In this document: one piece after another, positions 1 to 8,500 of the stretch
Layout: every line of letters begins with the position of its first letter
Position numbering within the stretch: position 1 is the stretch's first letter
Assembly (NCBI GenBank): GCA_947629385.1
Contig: CANRDO010000011.1
Span: forward strand, 1-64,000
DNA: 64,000 nt
DNA from: an uncultured Lachnospiraceae bacterium
GTDB lineage: Bacteria > Bacillota > Clostridia > Lachnospirales > Lachnospiraceae
Direction: 5' to 3'
The notes under the pieces: generated by a model
What the model saw: only the letters and a program-made list of their open reading frames with translations
Databases searched by the model: none
What the model was told of the DNA's origin: nothing
Made by a program: the position numbers and the translations under genes

Positions 1-75
1 GTGGTGTGATGACTGGTCAGATGAGGAGCAGCTAAAATGTTATTTATATGATTTGACCGGGCAGGATAACTCGCT

Positions 76-984
76 TTGAAGCTGTTCCTGCTGGGAGCCG
101 TGTCACGGGCATTCAGACCGGGATGTAAATTTGAAGTCATGCTCTGTCTGGTGGGCGGTCAGGGAGCCGGTAAGTCCACGTTCTTCCGTATGCTTGCCGT
201 CAGAGACGAATGGTTCTCCGACGATTTGCGGAAGATGGACGACGACAACGTGTACCGAAAACTGCAAGGACACTGGATTATCGAGATGTCGGAAATGATC
301 GCCACCGCTAACGCAAGGAGCATTGAGGAAATCAAGTCTTTTTTAAGCCGACAGAAAGAGGTCTACAAGATACCGTATGAGACACACCCGGCAGACCGTC
401 CCCGGCAATGCGTGTTCGGGGGAACTTCCAACACGCTTGACTTCCTGCCCCTTGACCGCTCCGGCAACCGGCGTTTCGTCCCCGTCATGGTCTACCCGGA
501 ACGTGCCGAGGTTCATATCCTTGCGGACGAGGAAGCGTCCAGAGAGTATATCAGTCAGATGTGGGCGGAGGCGATGGAGATTTACCGAAGCGGCGACTTC
601 CGCTTGCGGTTCAGCCCGACAATGGACGAATATCTGAAAACACGTCAGAGGGACTTCATGCCGGAGGACACAAAGGCGGGACTTATCCAGTCCTATCTTG
701 ACGGGTATCAGGAAGCGCAGGTCTGCTCCAAGCAGCTTTACGCCGAAGCGCTGGGACACGCCTTTGACGAGCCGAAGCAATGGGAAATCCGGGAAATCAA
801 CGACATCATGAACAACAGCATCACCGGCTGGGTGCCGTTTGCCAATCCCCGGTTCTTTGGGAAGTACGGCAGACAGCGGGGCTGGGAACGTGACAACGGG
901 TTGCCGACAACGGACGAAAAAACATCGGACGGATTTATCGAACTGACGGAGGAAGAAGTCCGGCAGATGGAACTGCCATTCTGA
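76..984 (+). CDS. VapE-family (virulence-associated E) P-loop protein, 5' part missing or frameshifted
   Basis: This is the helicase/ATPase part of a VapE-like (COG5545) protein, found in phages, islands and integrative elements and thought to act in element replication. The Walker A motif GGQGAGKST lies near residue 30. Further on are the family segments EMSEMIATANA and GNRRFVPV. The TTG at 76 is only where the open frame starts, because an in-frame stop (67-69) lies just upstream. Frame 2 of bases 2-76 encodes an acidic stretch that could be the preceding part of the same protein, but it stops at TGA 77-79. The gene may therefore be disrupted near base 76, or the sequence may carry an indel. 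The C terminus (MELPF) looks intact. Confidence 0.75.
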   Translation: MKLFLLGAVSRAFRPGCKFEVMLCLVGGQGAGKSTFFRMLAVRDEWFSDDLRKMDDDNVYRKLQGHWIIEMSEMIATANARSIEEIKSFLSRQKEVYKIPYETHPADRPRQCVFGGTSNTLDFLPLDRSGNRRFVPVMVYPERAEVHILADEEASREYISQMWAEAMEIYRSGDFRLRFSPTMDEYLKTRQRDFMPEDTKAGLIQSYLDGYQEAQVCSKQLYAEALGHAFDEPKQWEIREINDIMNNSITGWVPFANPRFFGKYGRQRGWERDNGLPTTDEKTSDGFIELTEEEVRQMELPF

Positions 985-997
985 AAAACGGCGTCCC

Positions 998-1183
998 GTT
1001 GTCGAGCCGGTTGTCGGTTCGTTGTCAAGCCCGTTGTCGGGCAAAAGCCAGCATTTTCAAGGCTATTCTCCCCTCTGACAACCAAAGCAACAGAAAAATA
1101 AAAGAAAAAGTATAAAGTAACCAGACTGCCCGTCAGGGATTATTTTGAAAGTCTTTTGAAGCCCGTTGTCGGACTTCGTTGTC
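998..1183 (+). repeat. Cluster of GTTGTC iteron-like hexamers
   Basis: GTTGTC occurs at 998, 1010, 1021 and 1033 with a period of 11-12 bases, about one helical turn, and again at 1165 and 1178. The inverted form GACAAC lies at 1077 and, inside the end of the VapE gene, at 892 and 906. The spacing and density resemble binding sites (iterons) for a replication or partition protein of the element. That function is inference. Confidence 0.5.
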
Positions 1184-1227
1184 AGGCTTTTCCCTGCCGG
1201 GCTATTTTCATTTCATGGAGGTATTTG

Positions 1228-1413
1228 ATGAACGAAGAAAAGAAGAATAACGCTACACAGACCACAGACCAGACTGCCCCTGTGCTGGTAAGGAGAATCG
1301 GAAAGACCACCTACATGGTGGGCATCCATTTCAGCCAGACAAGCCGGGAGACGATGGACGACAAGGTGCTTCGCCTTATGAAAAACGACATCCGAAACAC
1401 CCGCCGCTGTTGA
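1228..1413 (+). CDS. tnpW: TnpW-like transposon-encoded protein
   Basis: A 61-residue protein that I recognise as the TnpW family of Tn4451-like and other Clostridia elements; its function is not established. The core reads VLVRRIGKTTY, then VGIHFS, then ETMDDKVLRL, ending in a short basic tail. The start is ATG 1228, because a TGGAGGT ribosome site sits six bases upstream; a longer open frame from 1156 has no such site. It follows the VapE-like gene and is the last gene before the element boundary. A strong hairpin overlaps its stop codon. Confidence 0.75.
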   Translation: MNEEKKNNATQTTDQTAPVLVRRIGKTTYMVGIHFSQTSRETMDDKVLRLMKNDIRNTRRC

Positions 1414-1437
1414 AAGCACAGCGGCGGCACGGTGTTT
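1395..1437 (+). terminator. Hairpin at the 3' end of tnpW
   Basis: CGCCGCTG (1402-1409) pairs with CAGCGGCG (1419-1426). Outer arms AAACACC (1395-1401) and GGTGTTT (1431-1437) extend the stem across a four-base bulge. It overlaps the tnpW stop codon. There is no long U-run, so it may be a terminator or a structure of the element end. Confidence 0.4.
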
Positions 1438-1965
1438 ATGCCGTTCATAAAATATTTGCAAAGCGTGACCGTTTTTTGTCTTGACAACACGCTTCCGAAG
1501 GGAGCAGTCGTGGTAGAAACCCTCCACGTTCCTCTTCTCCCACGGACCTTCAATCTTCCTCGCTGTGTAAAGGTAGGTCTTGTGGGTGTCGTTCGCCACA
1601 AAACATATGTAAAAGGTTCCGCCGATCCCATCCTCGTCCTTACGATATCGGAGGGACGCGGCCCACATGCCTTTCCCGTATATGCCCCGGCCGTCCTGCA
1701 GCCTCTGGCCGGGCGTGCCGTCGAGACTGTCATACACATACGCCGCGTGCTCCCAGTTCCTCAAGTCATAGGAGCGCAGGATCTCGCAGCCCGGCATGAA
1801 ATGCATGGTGGTGCTCGCCATATAGTAGGTATCCCCGACACGGATCACGTCCGGATCCGGGTAGTCCAGCCGCGTAATCGGATTGATCCTTAGATCGGTC
1901 TTTGAATCAATATTTTTTCTGCTCATGTTCTGCCTTGTTCCGTTGTATTTTTACGCCTACTTCTC

Positions 1966-3978
1966 TCAGTCAGCCATGTTCCCCTGTCTTTTCTTTACCT
2001 TAAAATAAATCTGATAAGGCTCGTAGCCGATGTCCTTCAGCATGCGAAAACTGATGCCCGGATCCTGGTTTTCCGTGCGATAGCAAGTGAGGAAGCTGCC
2101 CCACTCGCGCTCTGTGTCTACGGAAAGCTCGTCCTCCGGCCGGTCGCCGTCGAGGTAGAGAATGCGCTCCTGCTCAGTGATTCCCGCCAGCACGTCAGGA
2201 CCGTAGCGGAACGCCCCGGTCGTCGGGTCGTCCGGAAGCGGGACGAACTTCACGCCGATCGGCAGGAGTATGACGATCTGATCGCCGTCGCTCCAGACTC
2301 TTTTCAGAGTCGCGAAATGCCGCGTGTCAGAAATTTTCAAAGGCGCCTCATCATTGACGATCACCGTCGCAGGGCCATTGATCCAGTCCGGGATCCGCAG
2401 GTTGACCGTGAACTCAGCAGCGCTTTCGGAACACCCGGATCCATCTGAACCGCCCGCGCTGTCGATTTTGTCCGGGGCTCCGACTCCGTCCGGGGCGTCG
2501 GCACTATCCATGTCGTTCACTCTTTCCAATTTGTTGTAATGATCGACTCTGTCGAAAACGGCGTTACTCTCAGTTCGGATTGTGACGATATATTTCCGGT
2601 AGTCCGGCTTGTTGGCGTGGGCGCCGGCAATCTCATTGACGATCTGGAGCGCGTTGTTCTCGGACGACAGCATCAGGCTCCCGTTCATGTGATCCTGCCG
2701 GAGGGACAGCTTTATCTCCCGCCCGCCCAGTTCAAACGACGCCTCCGACGCCGTGTACATGGTGATGTACAGGGAATCGTCCTCAACGTAATAGATCCTG
2801 CGATTCCACGCGGCGTTTGCCTGAACCATCGTGCCGTGGCAGCAGAAAAAGCTATCCGTCTCGCCGGCCCAGTCCTTCCTGCTCCCGGCCTTCATCGGCA
2901 GAAAATATGTCAAAAGACCGCTGTTCGGACTCCCCTTATAAGGAACGCCCTGCCAGTAGGTCTGCGCCGTAAGTCCGTTCTCGACATTGTACTCGATGTA
3001 ATGCATATATGAGGGATCCTTTGTCTGGCGGAACAGAAATTCCGCAAGCCTGACCATATTGTAGACGGTGCAGTGCTCCTGATTCTTGTCGCCGAGACGC
3101 GCCTTCAGCTTCTGCTTCGGCGTCCAGATCTCGCCCTGCGTCTGGCCTCCGGTCGCAAAGCAGCCCCTGTCCGTGACCGCGCATTTCCAGTAGCATTCCA
3201 CGATCCTGAGCCACTTCTCCTCCCCGGTGACCTCATACGCCCTCGCACAGCCCAGCGCCTCCGGGATCGTGGTGTTGGCGTGCATGTTCGTGAGAACGTC
3301 CTTCCCCTCCAGAAGAGGTTCAAAAAGCCTGCCGCGGTAATATCTTTCGAGCAGAGTGCGGTACTTGCCGCTCCCCGTGATCTCAAGCAGATCGGCCCAG
3401 ACCTCGAGCATGCCGCCGGTCTCGACGTCCAGGATATCGTCAAACTGCTCCTCGCCGTACTCTCCGCTCCATCTCAGGAACCAGTCCGCCAGGCGATCGG
3501 CGATGGCAAGCGCCCTGTCGATCTTCATATATCGATAGGCATCCACAAGACCCATAAACAGCTTATGGATCGTGTACTGCGGCGCCCATACGCCCCTGCC
3601 CTGTCCGATCCAGTACAGATACTTTTCCGGGATCGGGCAGGCCCACTCGCCGCCGTTGTCCTTCTGGCACGCTTCCAGCTCCTCCAGAATATATTCCGTC
3701 TTCGCCAGCAGTTCTCTGTCGCCGGTCTCCTGATAGCAGAGCGCGGCGGCTGAAAGCCAGTGACCGAGAAAATGCCCCCTGAGCTGACAGGTCGGATCCT
3801 CCCAGCCGTCAAAGGCGGAGGCGTCGTGCCCGCGCCCGGAATATCTTCCCGCCTCAAGCTCATAATTTCTCAGAAGGTATTTCGCCGGAAGCTTCATCAG
3901 ATATTCACGGTTCGACCGCTCCCTCCGCAAAAATTCGCCCTCCTGCAGACGCACAGAGCTTCCACATAGTTCTTTCAT
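1966..3978 (-). CDS. GH127 beta-L-arabinofuranosidase-like glycosidase
   Basis: A 670-residue member of GH127 (formerly DUF1680), cytoplasmic by the absence of a signal peptide. Family enzymes remove beta-L-arabinofuranose with a zinc-bound cysteine nucleophile. That site is visible: EHC and, 76 residues later, FFCCHG reproduce the spacing of the Glu/Cys/Cys/Cys zinc cluster of HypBA1, and a Glu in GGQTQGEIW is a candidate acid/base. A Ser/Asp/Gly-rich insert encoded around 2440-2525 interrupts the C-terminal beta region and looks like a recent loop expansion. The start is ATG 3978, preceded by AGGGAGGA; a longer TTG frame from 4041 has no ribosome site. The neighbouring GH43 remnant supports an arabinoside role. 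Confidence 0.85.
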   Translation of the reverse strand: MKELCGSSVRLQEGEFLRRERSNREYLMKLPAKYLLRNYELEAGRYSGRGHDASAFDGWEDPTCQLRGHFLGHWLSAAALCYQETGDRELLAKTEYILEELEACQKDNGGEWACPIPEKYLYWIGQGRGVWAPQYTIHKLFMGLVDAYRYMKIDRALAIADRLADWFLRWSGEYGEEQFDDILDVETGGMLEVWADLLEITGSGKYRTLLERYYRGRLFEPLLEGKDVLTNMHANTTIPEALGCARAYEVTGEEKWLRIVECYWKCAVTDRGCFATGGQTQGEIWTPKQKLKARLGDKNQEHCTVYNMVRLAEFLFRQTKDPSYMHYIEYNVENGLTAQTYWQGVPYKGSPNSGLLTYFLPMKAGSRKDWAGETDSFFCCHGTMVQANAAWNRRIYYVEDDSLYITMYTASEASFELGGREIKLSLRQDHMNGSLMLSSENNALQIVNEIAGAHANKPDYRKYIVTIRTESNAVFDRVDHYNKLERVNDMDSADAPDGVGAPDKIDSAGGSDGSGCSESAAEFTVNLRIPDWINGPATVIVNDEAPLKISDTRHFATLKRVWSDGDQIVILLPIGVKFVPLPDDPTTGAFRYGPDVLAGITEQERILYLDGDRPEDELSVDTEREWGSFLTCYRTENQDPGISFRMLKDIGYEPYQIYFKVKKRQGNMAD

Positions 3979-4069
3979 ATCCGGATCCTCCCTGTCCCAA
4001 TCTCTTATTTTGGCAACAGCCTTTTCGTCTGTACCCTTCAAAATATATAGCCTGAATCTGAACGGCAGC

Positions 4070-5809
4070 TCACCCCAGCGGAATCCGCAGCACTTGCCCG
4101 ACCAGGATTATGTCGCTGGTCAGACCATTCGCCCGTTTGATCGCCTCCACCGTAGTCCCGTAACGTCTTGCGATGCGCCAGAGCGTGTCGCCTGCCTGCA
4201 CCACATAGGCAATCGTCTCCTCACCCGGCCCCGGCATAGGAACGTTCTCCCCGATACCAAGATAATGATCGTACAGCGCCCGCCACGTCTTTGCGCCCAC
4301 GATCCCGTCCGGATCAAGCCCCATATGGCGCTGGAATGCAATGACCGCCTGCCTGGTCCCGCTGCCGAAGATGCCATCCTGTGCAGGGGCCGGAAGCGCC
4401 GGATAATACTGGGCGATCACGTTCAGAAGATACTGCAGCGTCACCACGTCCTGTCCCCGCGAGCCCTGGCGCAGAACCGCGCTGGGAGGGACCGTCCCGA
4501 TGCCGAGGCTCGTGCCCTCGCTGTCCAGCTCCGCCAGCCTCGTCACCGCCGTGTACAGGCCGGAAAGCTTATACCAGGTCGCCTTCCCCACGATGCCGTC
4601 GACCGTCAGGCCGAAAATACTCTGGAATTTCCGCACCGCCGCGCGCGTACTCTCGCCGAAAACGCCGGACGGATCCGTGATGACCGGGATCGCCGGATAA
4701 TTGCGCCGGATCCGCTCAAGCCAGGTCTGGATCGTCTGGACGTCCAGGCCGGTGCTGCCGGCGCGCAGTGCCGTTCCCGGATAGGACGAAAGCGCGTTCG
4801 TGACAATATTGGTCCTCGCGATCTCGATATCCTCCGGATAATAATACAGCAGGATCTGCTGCGCGGAATATCCCCGCTCGGCAAGCGCGACGCTCCCCCA
4901 CTGGGACAGTCCCGCGCAGGTCACCGTCGTCCCGTTGCAGAAGGACGTAAAGTAAGGCGCGTTCTGTCCGCGTCTGCGGACATATTCCCCGTACAGTTCA
5001 TCGACCACGTTGCTGATCGAAGCGTAGATCGGACGCCCGGGGACATAGTACTGATCGTACGCCGTATTGTTCGTGATGTCAAAATTGTAGCCGCGGCCCC
5101 GGTACCATTCCGTGTAGACGCGGTTCAGCGCAAAGGTCATGATCGCGTAAACGTTTGCCTTCAGCGCCTCCACCGGCCAGGTCGGATAGATCTCGCTGCA
5201 CGCCACATTCTTCACATAGTCCAGAAACGGCAGCTGCACATTCGACGCAGGGGCGTCCGGCGCGCCCAGGTGCACGGTGATCGGGTTCGGGATCACCACC
5301 TGTCGAAGCACGCGCGCTTTCGGCAGATCTTCCTCCTGCCCCTGTCCCTGCTGCTGACGCTGACATCCCGCCGTCGCGGAAGAGCAGCTCAAAGCGCCCG
5401 TCCCCGGTGTCCCACTTTCCTGCTGACATCCCGCCGTCACGGCGGGCGCTCCTACATCGATCTCCTCCATGGTCTGGGACGGCTGCCGGTCCTGAAGCGG
5501 CACAAGCAGCACCGGCAGCACTGCCGTCTCCCCTTCAAAGATGGGAATCTCCCCGACCGAGACCGGCTCAAACCCTTCCGCGTCCACGATCACGTCGTAC
5601 TCCTCGTATGGTTTCCCGCGATAATCCGGATCTTTCGAATAGCTCCCGTCCAGTGTCTCCAGGGAGACCTCCTGCGTCTCCCCGCTCTCATCCGTAACAA
5701 GGCGATAGAGGACATTCTCCTCATCGTCCAGCACCCATACCCGGGCGCCCTCCAGCGGGACGGCGTCCTGCGCGGTCCTCGCCTGTATCCGCAGATATCC
5801 GATAGCCAT
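4070..5809 (-). CDS. SpoIID/LytB-domain protein with two peptidoglycan-binding domains and LysM
   Basis: A 579-residue multidomain wall protein. Residues 1-110 resemble a carboxypeptidase-regulatory-like beta domain. A Cys/Ser/Gln-rich spacer follows (about 115-175). Residues about 185-330 form a SpoIID/LytB domain, where EALKA carries the Glu conserved in lytic transglycosylases of this family. Then come two PG_binding_1 repeats (about 345-410 and 440-510) and a C-terminal LysM ([17 protein letters not shown]). No signal peptide is seen, so export would need another route, or the protein may act in the mother cell during sporulation. ATG 5809 has an AGGAA site. It is not the classical spoIID. 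Confidence 0.85.
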   Translation of the reverse strand: MAIGYLRIQARTAQDAVPLEGARVWVLDDEENVLYRLVTDESGETQEVSLETLDGSYSKDPDYRGKPYEEYDVIVDAEGFEPVSVGEIPIFEGETAVLPVLLVPLQDRQPSQTMEEIDVGAPAVTAGCQQESGTPGTGALSCSSATAGCQRQQQGQGQEEDLPKARVLRQVVIPNPITVHLGAPDAPASNVQLPFLDYVKNVACSEIYPTWPVEALKANVYAIMTFALNRVYTEWYRGRGYNFDITNNTAYDQYYVPGRPIYASISNVVDELYGEYVRRRGQNAPYFTSFCNGTTVTCAGLSQWGSVALAERGYSAQQILLYYYPEDIEIARTNIVTNALSSYPGTALRAGSTGLDVQTIQTWLERIRRNYPAIPVITDPSGVFGESTRAAVRKFQSIFGLTVDGIVGKATWYKLSGLYTAVTRLAELDSEGTSLGIGTVPPSAVLRQGSRGQDVVTLQYLLNVIAQYYPALPAPAQDGIFGSGTRQAVIAFQRHMGLDPDGIVGAKTWRALYDHYLGIGENVPMPGPGEETIAYVVQAGDTLWRIARRYGTTVEAIKRANGLTSDIILVGQVLRIPLG

Positions 5810-5895
5810 ATGATTCCTGTTCCTGTTTTTTGATCACTCTATCATATGACGTCTGCGGCAAGGATGTCATGAGGCATTTTTTAATTCAGTAAAAT

Positions 5896-6369
5896 CTATA
5901 AATGCACCTTGCACGACAGCTTCTCTGTCACCAGCTTAAAGACGCATACTGTATCAAACATCTTTTCCGGGAAATCCCAGTCGTCCTTTCCCGTATAGTG
6001 ACGCATGATGCGCAGCAGACCGTCGCGCTTCTCCTCCGGCTCCGTGACAAAGCTGACCGTCCCCGTCCCGATGACACTCTGAAACGCGGCGGTACACTGC
6101 GAAGCGATATCCGACGGATGAAGCTCATAGTTTGTATCCAGCTCAAAGCCGACGCTCGGGTTTTTCCGGATCAGGTCGATCTTACGCCCCTTGTCCGCGC
6201 CGTGGAAATAAAATGTGTAACGGCCATCCTCCGCGCGCACATAACCAAAGCTCAGCGGCACGATGTACACCTCGCCGTCATCATCAAAGCCGATCCTGCA
6301 GCAATGACTGTCCTCAATGATCTGCTCGATTCGCTCCGGATCGGTGATCTCTCTGTCTTTTCTGCGCAT
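5896..6369 (-). CDS. Pyridoxamine 5'-phosphate oxidase-like flavoprotein (NimA-like)
   Basis: A 157-residue split-barrel FMN-binding protein of the NimA/PNPOx-like group. Seen in the sequence: RRKDREITD at the N terminus, CCRIGF, YIVPLSFGY, then FYFHGADKGRKIDLI and PSVGFELD, the usual flavin-pocket strands of this group. Relatives reduce small aromatic substrates, and some inactivate nitroimidazoles; the substrate here is unknown. ATG 6369 follows an AGGGG site eight bases away. It lies 18 bases downstream of nadE on the same strand, so the two are likely co-transcribed. Confidence 0.85.
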   Translation of the reverse strand: MRRKDREITDPERIEQIIEDSHCCRIGFDDDGEVYIVPLSFGYVRAEDGRYTFYFHGADKGRKIDLIRKNPSVGFELDTNYELHPSDIASQCTAAFQSVIGTGTVSFVTEPEEKRDGLLRIMRHYTGKDDWDFPEKMFDTVCVFKLVTEKLSCKVHL

Positions 6370-6387
6370 ATCTGTTTCCCCTTTTCT

Positions 6388-8307
6388 TCATTGTATCTTC
6401 GAAAGCTCGTCCATCCAGACACGCACGGATGCGTCGCTGGGCATGCGCCAGTCGCCGCGCGGTGAGAGCGCGACACTGCCGACCTTTGGGCCATCCGGCA
6501 CGCAGGAGCGCTTAAATTGCTGGCTGAAGAAGCGCTTGTAGAAAATCTTCAGCCATTTCAGTATCGTCTCGGCATCGTAGCTCCCAGTAAACGCGAGCTT
6601 TGCCACGCGATAGATCTTTGCGGGCGGGTAGCCGAAGCGCAGCAGATAATAGAGGAAGAAGTCGTGCAGCTCGTAAGGGCCGACGAGATCCTCCGTCTTC
6701 TGCGAGATCTGGCCGTTCTCCGGCGGCAGCAGCTCCGGGCTCACAGGGGTATCCAGCACGTCCTGCAGGATCTGACTGATCGCCTCGTCGCCGCAGCTGT
6801 CTGCGTAATAGCGCACGAGATGGCGCACCAGCGTCTTCGGCACGGAGCAGTTGACGCCGTACATCGACATGTGGTCTCCGTTGTAGGTGGCCCAGCCGAG
6901 CGCAAGCTCCGACATGTCCCCGGTGCCGATCACGAGTCCTCCCTTTTTATTCGCGAGATCCATAAGCAGCTGCGTGCGCTCTCTCGCCTGAGAATTTTCA
7001 TAGGTCACATCATGCACGGACGGATCCTGTCCGATGTCCCGGAAATGCTGTTTCACCGACTCGCGGATATCCACCTCAAGAAGCTCCGCGCCCAGCCTGC
7101 GCGTCAGCTCGCAGGCGTTGTGATAGGTACGGTCCGTCGTCCCGAAGCCCGGCATCGTCACCGCCGTCATCTGGCTGTGCGGCAGCCCCAGCAGATCGAA
7201 CGCCTTCGTCATGACAAGCAGCGCCAGCGTGGAATCCAGTCCGCCGGAGATGCCGACCAACGCACACTGGGCTCCCGTGTGCTGCAGCCGCTTTTTCAGC
7301 CCGAGTGCCTGGATCGTCAGAATCTCCTCGCAGCGTTTGTCGCGATCCGCCTTGCCGGAGGGCACGAAGGGAGCCTGATCAAAGCCACGCGTCAGCTTTG
7401 TCTCCCCCTCTTTCAGCCAGAACCGGCGTTTCTCGTACACCGCATCCTCATCCGGCACGAAGGTCGTCATCCTGCGCCGCTCCTGTCGAAGCCGTGCGAT
7501 GTCAAATTCCGTGCAGGTCACACCGCAGGCAAAGCGGGACGACTGCGCTAAAATGTGTCCGTTCTCTGCCAGCAGATTGTGTCCGCCGAAGACAAGATCC
7601 TGCGTGGACTCACCCTCCCCGGCGCCTGCGTAGATATAACCGCACAAAAGCCTCGCCGACTGCCCGGCGATCAGCGCCTCGCGGTAGGAGTCCTTCCCAA
7701 CCACCTCATCGCTCGCCGACAGGTTCACGATCACGTTTGCTCCGGCCAGTGCGTGCGCCGTGCTCGGCGGATTCGGCGCCCAGAGATCCTCGCAGATCTC
7801 CGCCGCCACGCAAAGTCCCTTCGGAGCATTCGCGCAGAAAAGAAGCTCCGTCCCGAACGGCACTTCCTCCTCTTCCCCCTCGAAATTGATCCAGTCCACA
7901 TCCGGATTACCCGGTGTGAAATGACGTTCCTCGTAGAATTCGTTATAATTCGGCAGATAACGCTTCGGCACTACACCGAGCAGATGCCCATCGCTGATGG
8001 CCGCGGCCACGTTGTAGAGCTTCGCGCCCTTCTCCCAGGGAAGCCCGACAAAGACCAGGCCTTCCTTCCGGGCCGTGTGCTCGATCACGCGGGACAGCCC
8101 CTCCTGCGCCGCGTCGAGCAGCGTCTCCTGCCAGAAAAGGTCCCCGCAGGTGTACCCGGTCAGACACAACTCCGGGAACACAATAATCTTTGCCTTCTGC
8201 GCATACGCCGCATCAAGTGAGCGGCATATACTCTCTGCATTGTAGACACAATCCGCCACCTTGATCTCCGGCGTCACCGCCGCCACCTTGATAAATCCGT
8301 CTCTCAT
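6388..8307 (-). CDS. nadE: Glutamine-dependent NAD+ synthetase
   Basis: A 639-residue two-domain enzyme that converts nicotinate adenine dinucleotide to NAD+ using ATP and glutamine. The N-terminal nitrilase-type glutaminase shows the Glu-Lys-Cys triad in FPELCLTG, the VPKRYLPNY region and AAEICEDLW. The C-terminal synthetase has the pyrophosphatase loop GISGGLDST and, later, GTGDMSELALGW. Length is normal for the fused bacterial type. ATG 8307 follows AAAGGA. A plausible sigma-A promoter lies upstream at 8361-8389, divergent from the AEC transporter promoter. Confidence 0.95.
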   Translation of the reverse strand: MRDGFIKVAAVTPEIKVADCVYNAESICRSLDAAYAQKAKIIVFPELCLTGYTCGDLFWQETLLDAAQEGLSRVIEHTARKEGLVFVGLPWEKGAKLYNVAAAISDGHLLGVVPKRYLPNYNEFYEERHFTPGNPDVDWINFEGEEEEVPFGTELLFCANAPKGLCVAAEICEDLWAPNPPSTAHALAGANVIVNLSASDEVVGKDSYREALIAGQSARLLCGYIYAGAGEGESTQDLVFGGHNLLAENGHILAQSSRFACGVTCTEFDIARLRQERRRMTTFVPDEDAVYEKRRFWLKEGETKLTRGFDQAPFVPSGKADRDKRCEEILTIQALGLKKRLQHTGAQCALVGISGGLDSTLALLVMTKAFDLLGLPHSQMTAVTMPGFGTTDRTYHNACELTRRLGAELLEVDIRESVKQHFRDIGQDPSVHDVTYENSQARERTQLLMDLANKKGGLVIGTGDMSELALGWATYNGDHMSMYGVNCSVPKTLVRHLVRYYADSCGDEAISQILQDVLDTPVSPELLPPENGQISQKTEDLVGPYELHDFFLYYLLRFGYPPAKIYRVAKLAFTGSYDAETILKWLKIFYKRFFSQQFKRSCVPDGPKVGSVALSPRGDWRMPSDASVRVWMDELSKIQ

Positions 8308-8360
8308 ATCATATCCTTTCTCAAAGCCTTGATCCTGTCTGAATTTTTACCTTGTTATAC

Positions 8361-8389
8361 AGAATAATCATTTTCGCCCGAAAATGCAA
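8361..8389 (-). promoter_or_regulatory. Probable sigma-A promoter for nadE
   Basis: Read on the minus strand: TTGCAT (8389-8384), a 17-base spacer, TATTCT (8366-8361). It points toward nadE. Confidence 0.45.
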
Positions 8390-8440
8390 CGGGTGTATCA
8401 AATTTCCTGCGATTTTTCCCTTTTTTGATCTTATTTTCTC

Positions 8441-8469
8441 TTTACGGGATCAAAATCTGTGAGTATACT
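8441..8469 (+). promoter_or_regulatory. Probable sigma-A promoter for the AEC transporter
   Basis: TTTACG (8441-8446), a 17-base spacer and TATACT (8464-8469) sit 31 bases before the start codon, back to back with the nadE promoter. Confidence 0.55.
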
Positions 8470-8500
8470 TACAGGAGAAAAAAGAAAAGAGGACCGTGCA

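Larger units (their letters stand above)
1..1497. mobile_element. Right-hand end of an integrative element inserted in a GH43 gene
   Basis: This stretch holds a VapE-like helicase gene, a cluster of GTTGTC repeats and a TnpW gene, all cargo of integrative elements in gut Firmicutes. It ends where homology to a minus-strand GH43 gene begins. The GH43 reading frame is family-like down to about base 1498 and then becomes unrelated sequence. I place the junction at about 1497/1498, where there is a GA dinucleotide; Tn4451-type TnpX resolvases cross over at GA, which is only weakly supportive. No recombinase gene is in the window, so the class of the element is not settled and its left part lies outside. 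Confidence 0.7.
1213..1926 (-). pseudogene. GH43 family glycosidase, truncated by element insertion
   Basis: The first 143 codons (1926 down to 1498) are a glycoside hydrolase family 43 N terminus. They contain the YPDPDV segment that carries the catalytic base Asp, followed by TYYMASTT, MWAASLRY and FYHDCSL. GH43 enzymes release arabinose or xylose from plant polysaccharides. After codon 143 the frame runs into the integrative element and yields an unrelated 94-residue tail to 1213. Most of the beta-propeller, with the acid Glu and the pKa-modulating Asp, is gone, so the product should be inactive. It sits 39 bases downstream of the GH127 gene and was probably its operon partner. Confidence 0.8.

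Noticed and set aside
4010..5833. Long plus-strand open frame of 607 codons
   Set aside because: It is antisense to the SpoIID-PGB-LysM gene and rich in Arg/Pro/His as GC-rich shadows are; it has no ribosome site or recognisable domain.
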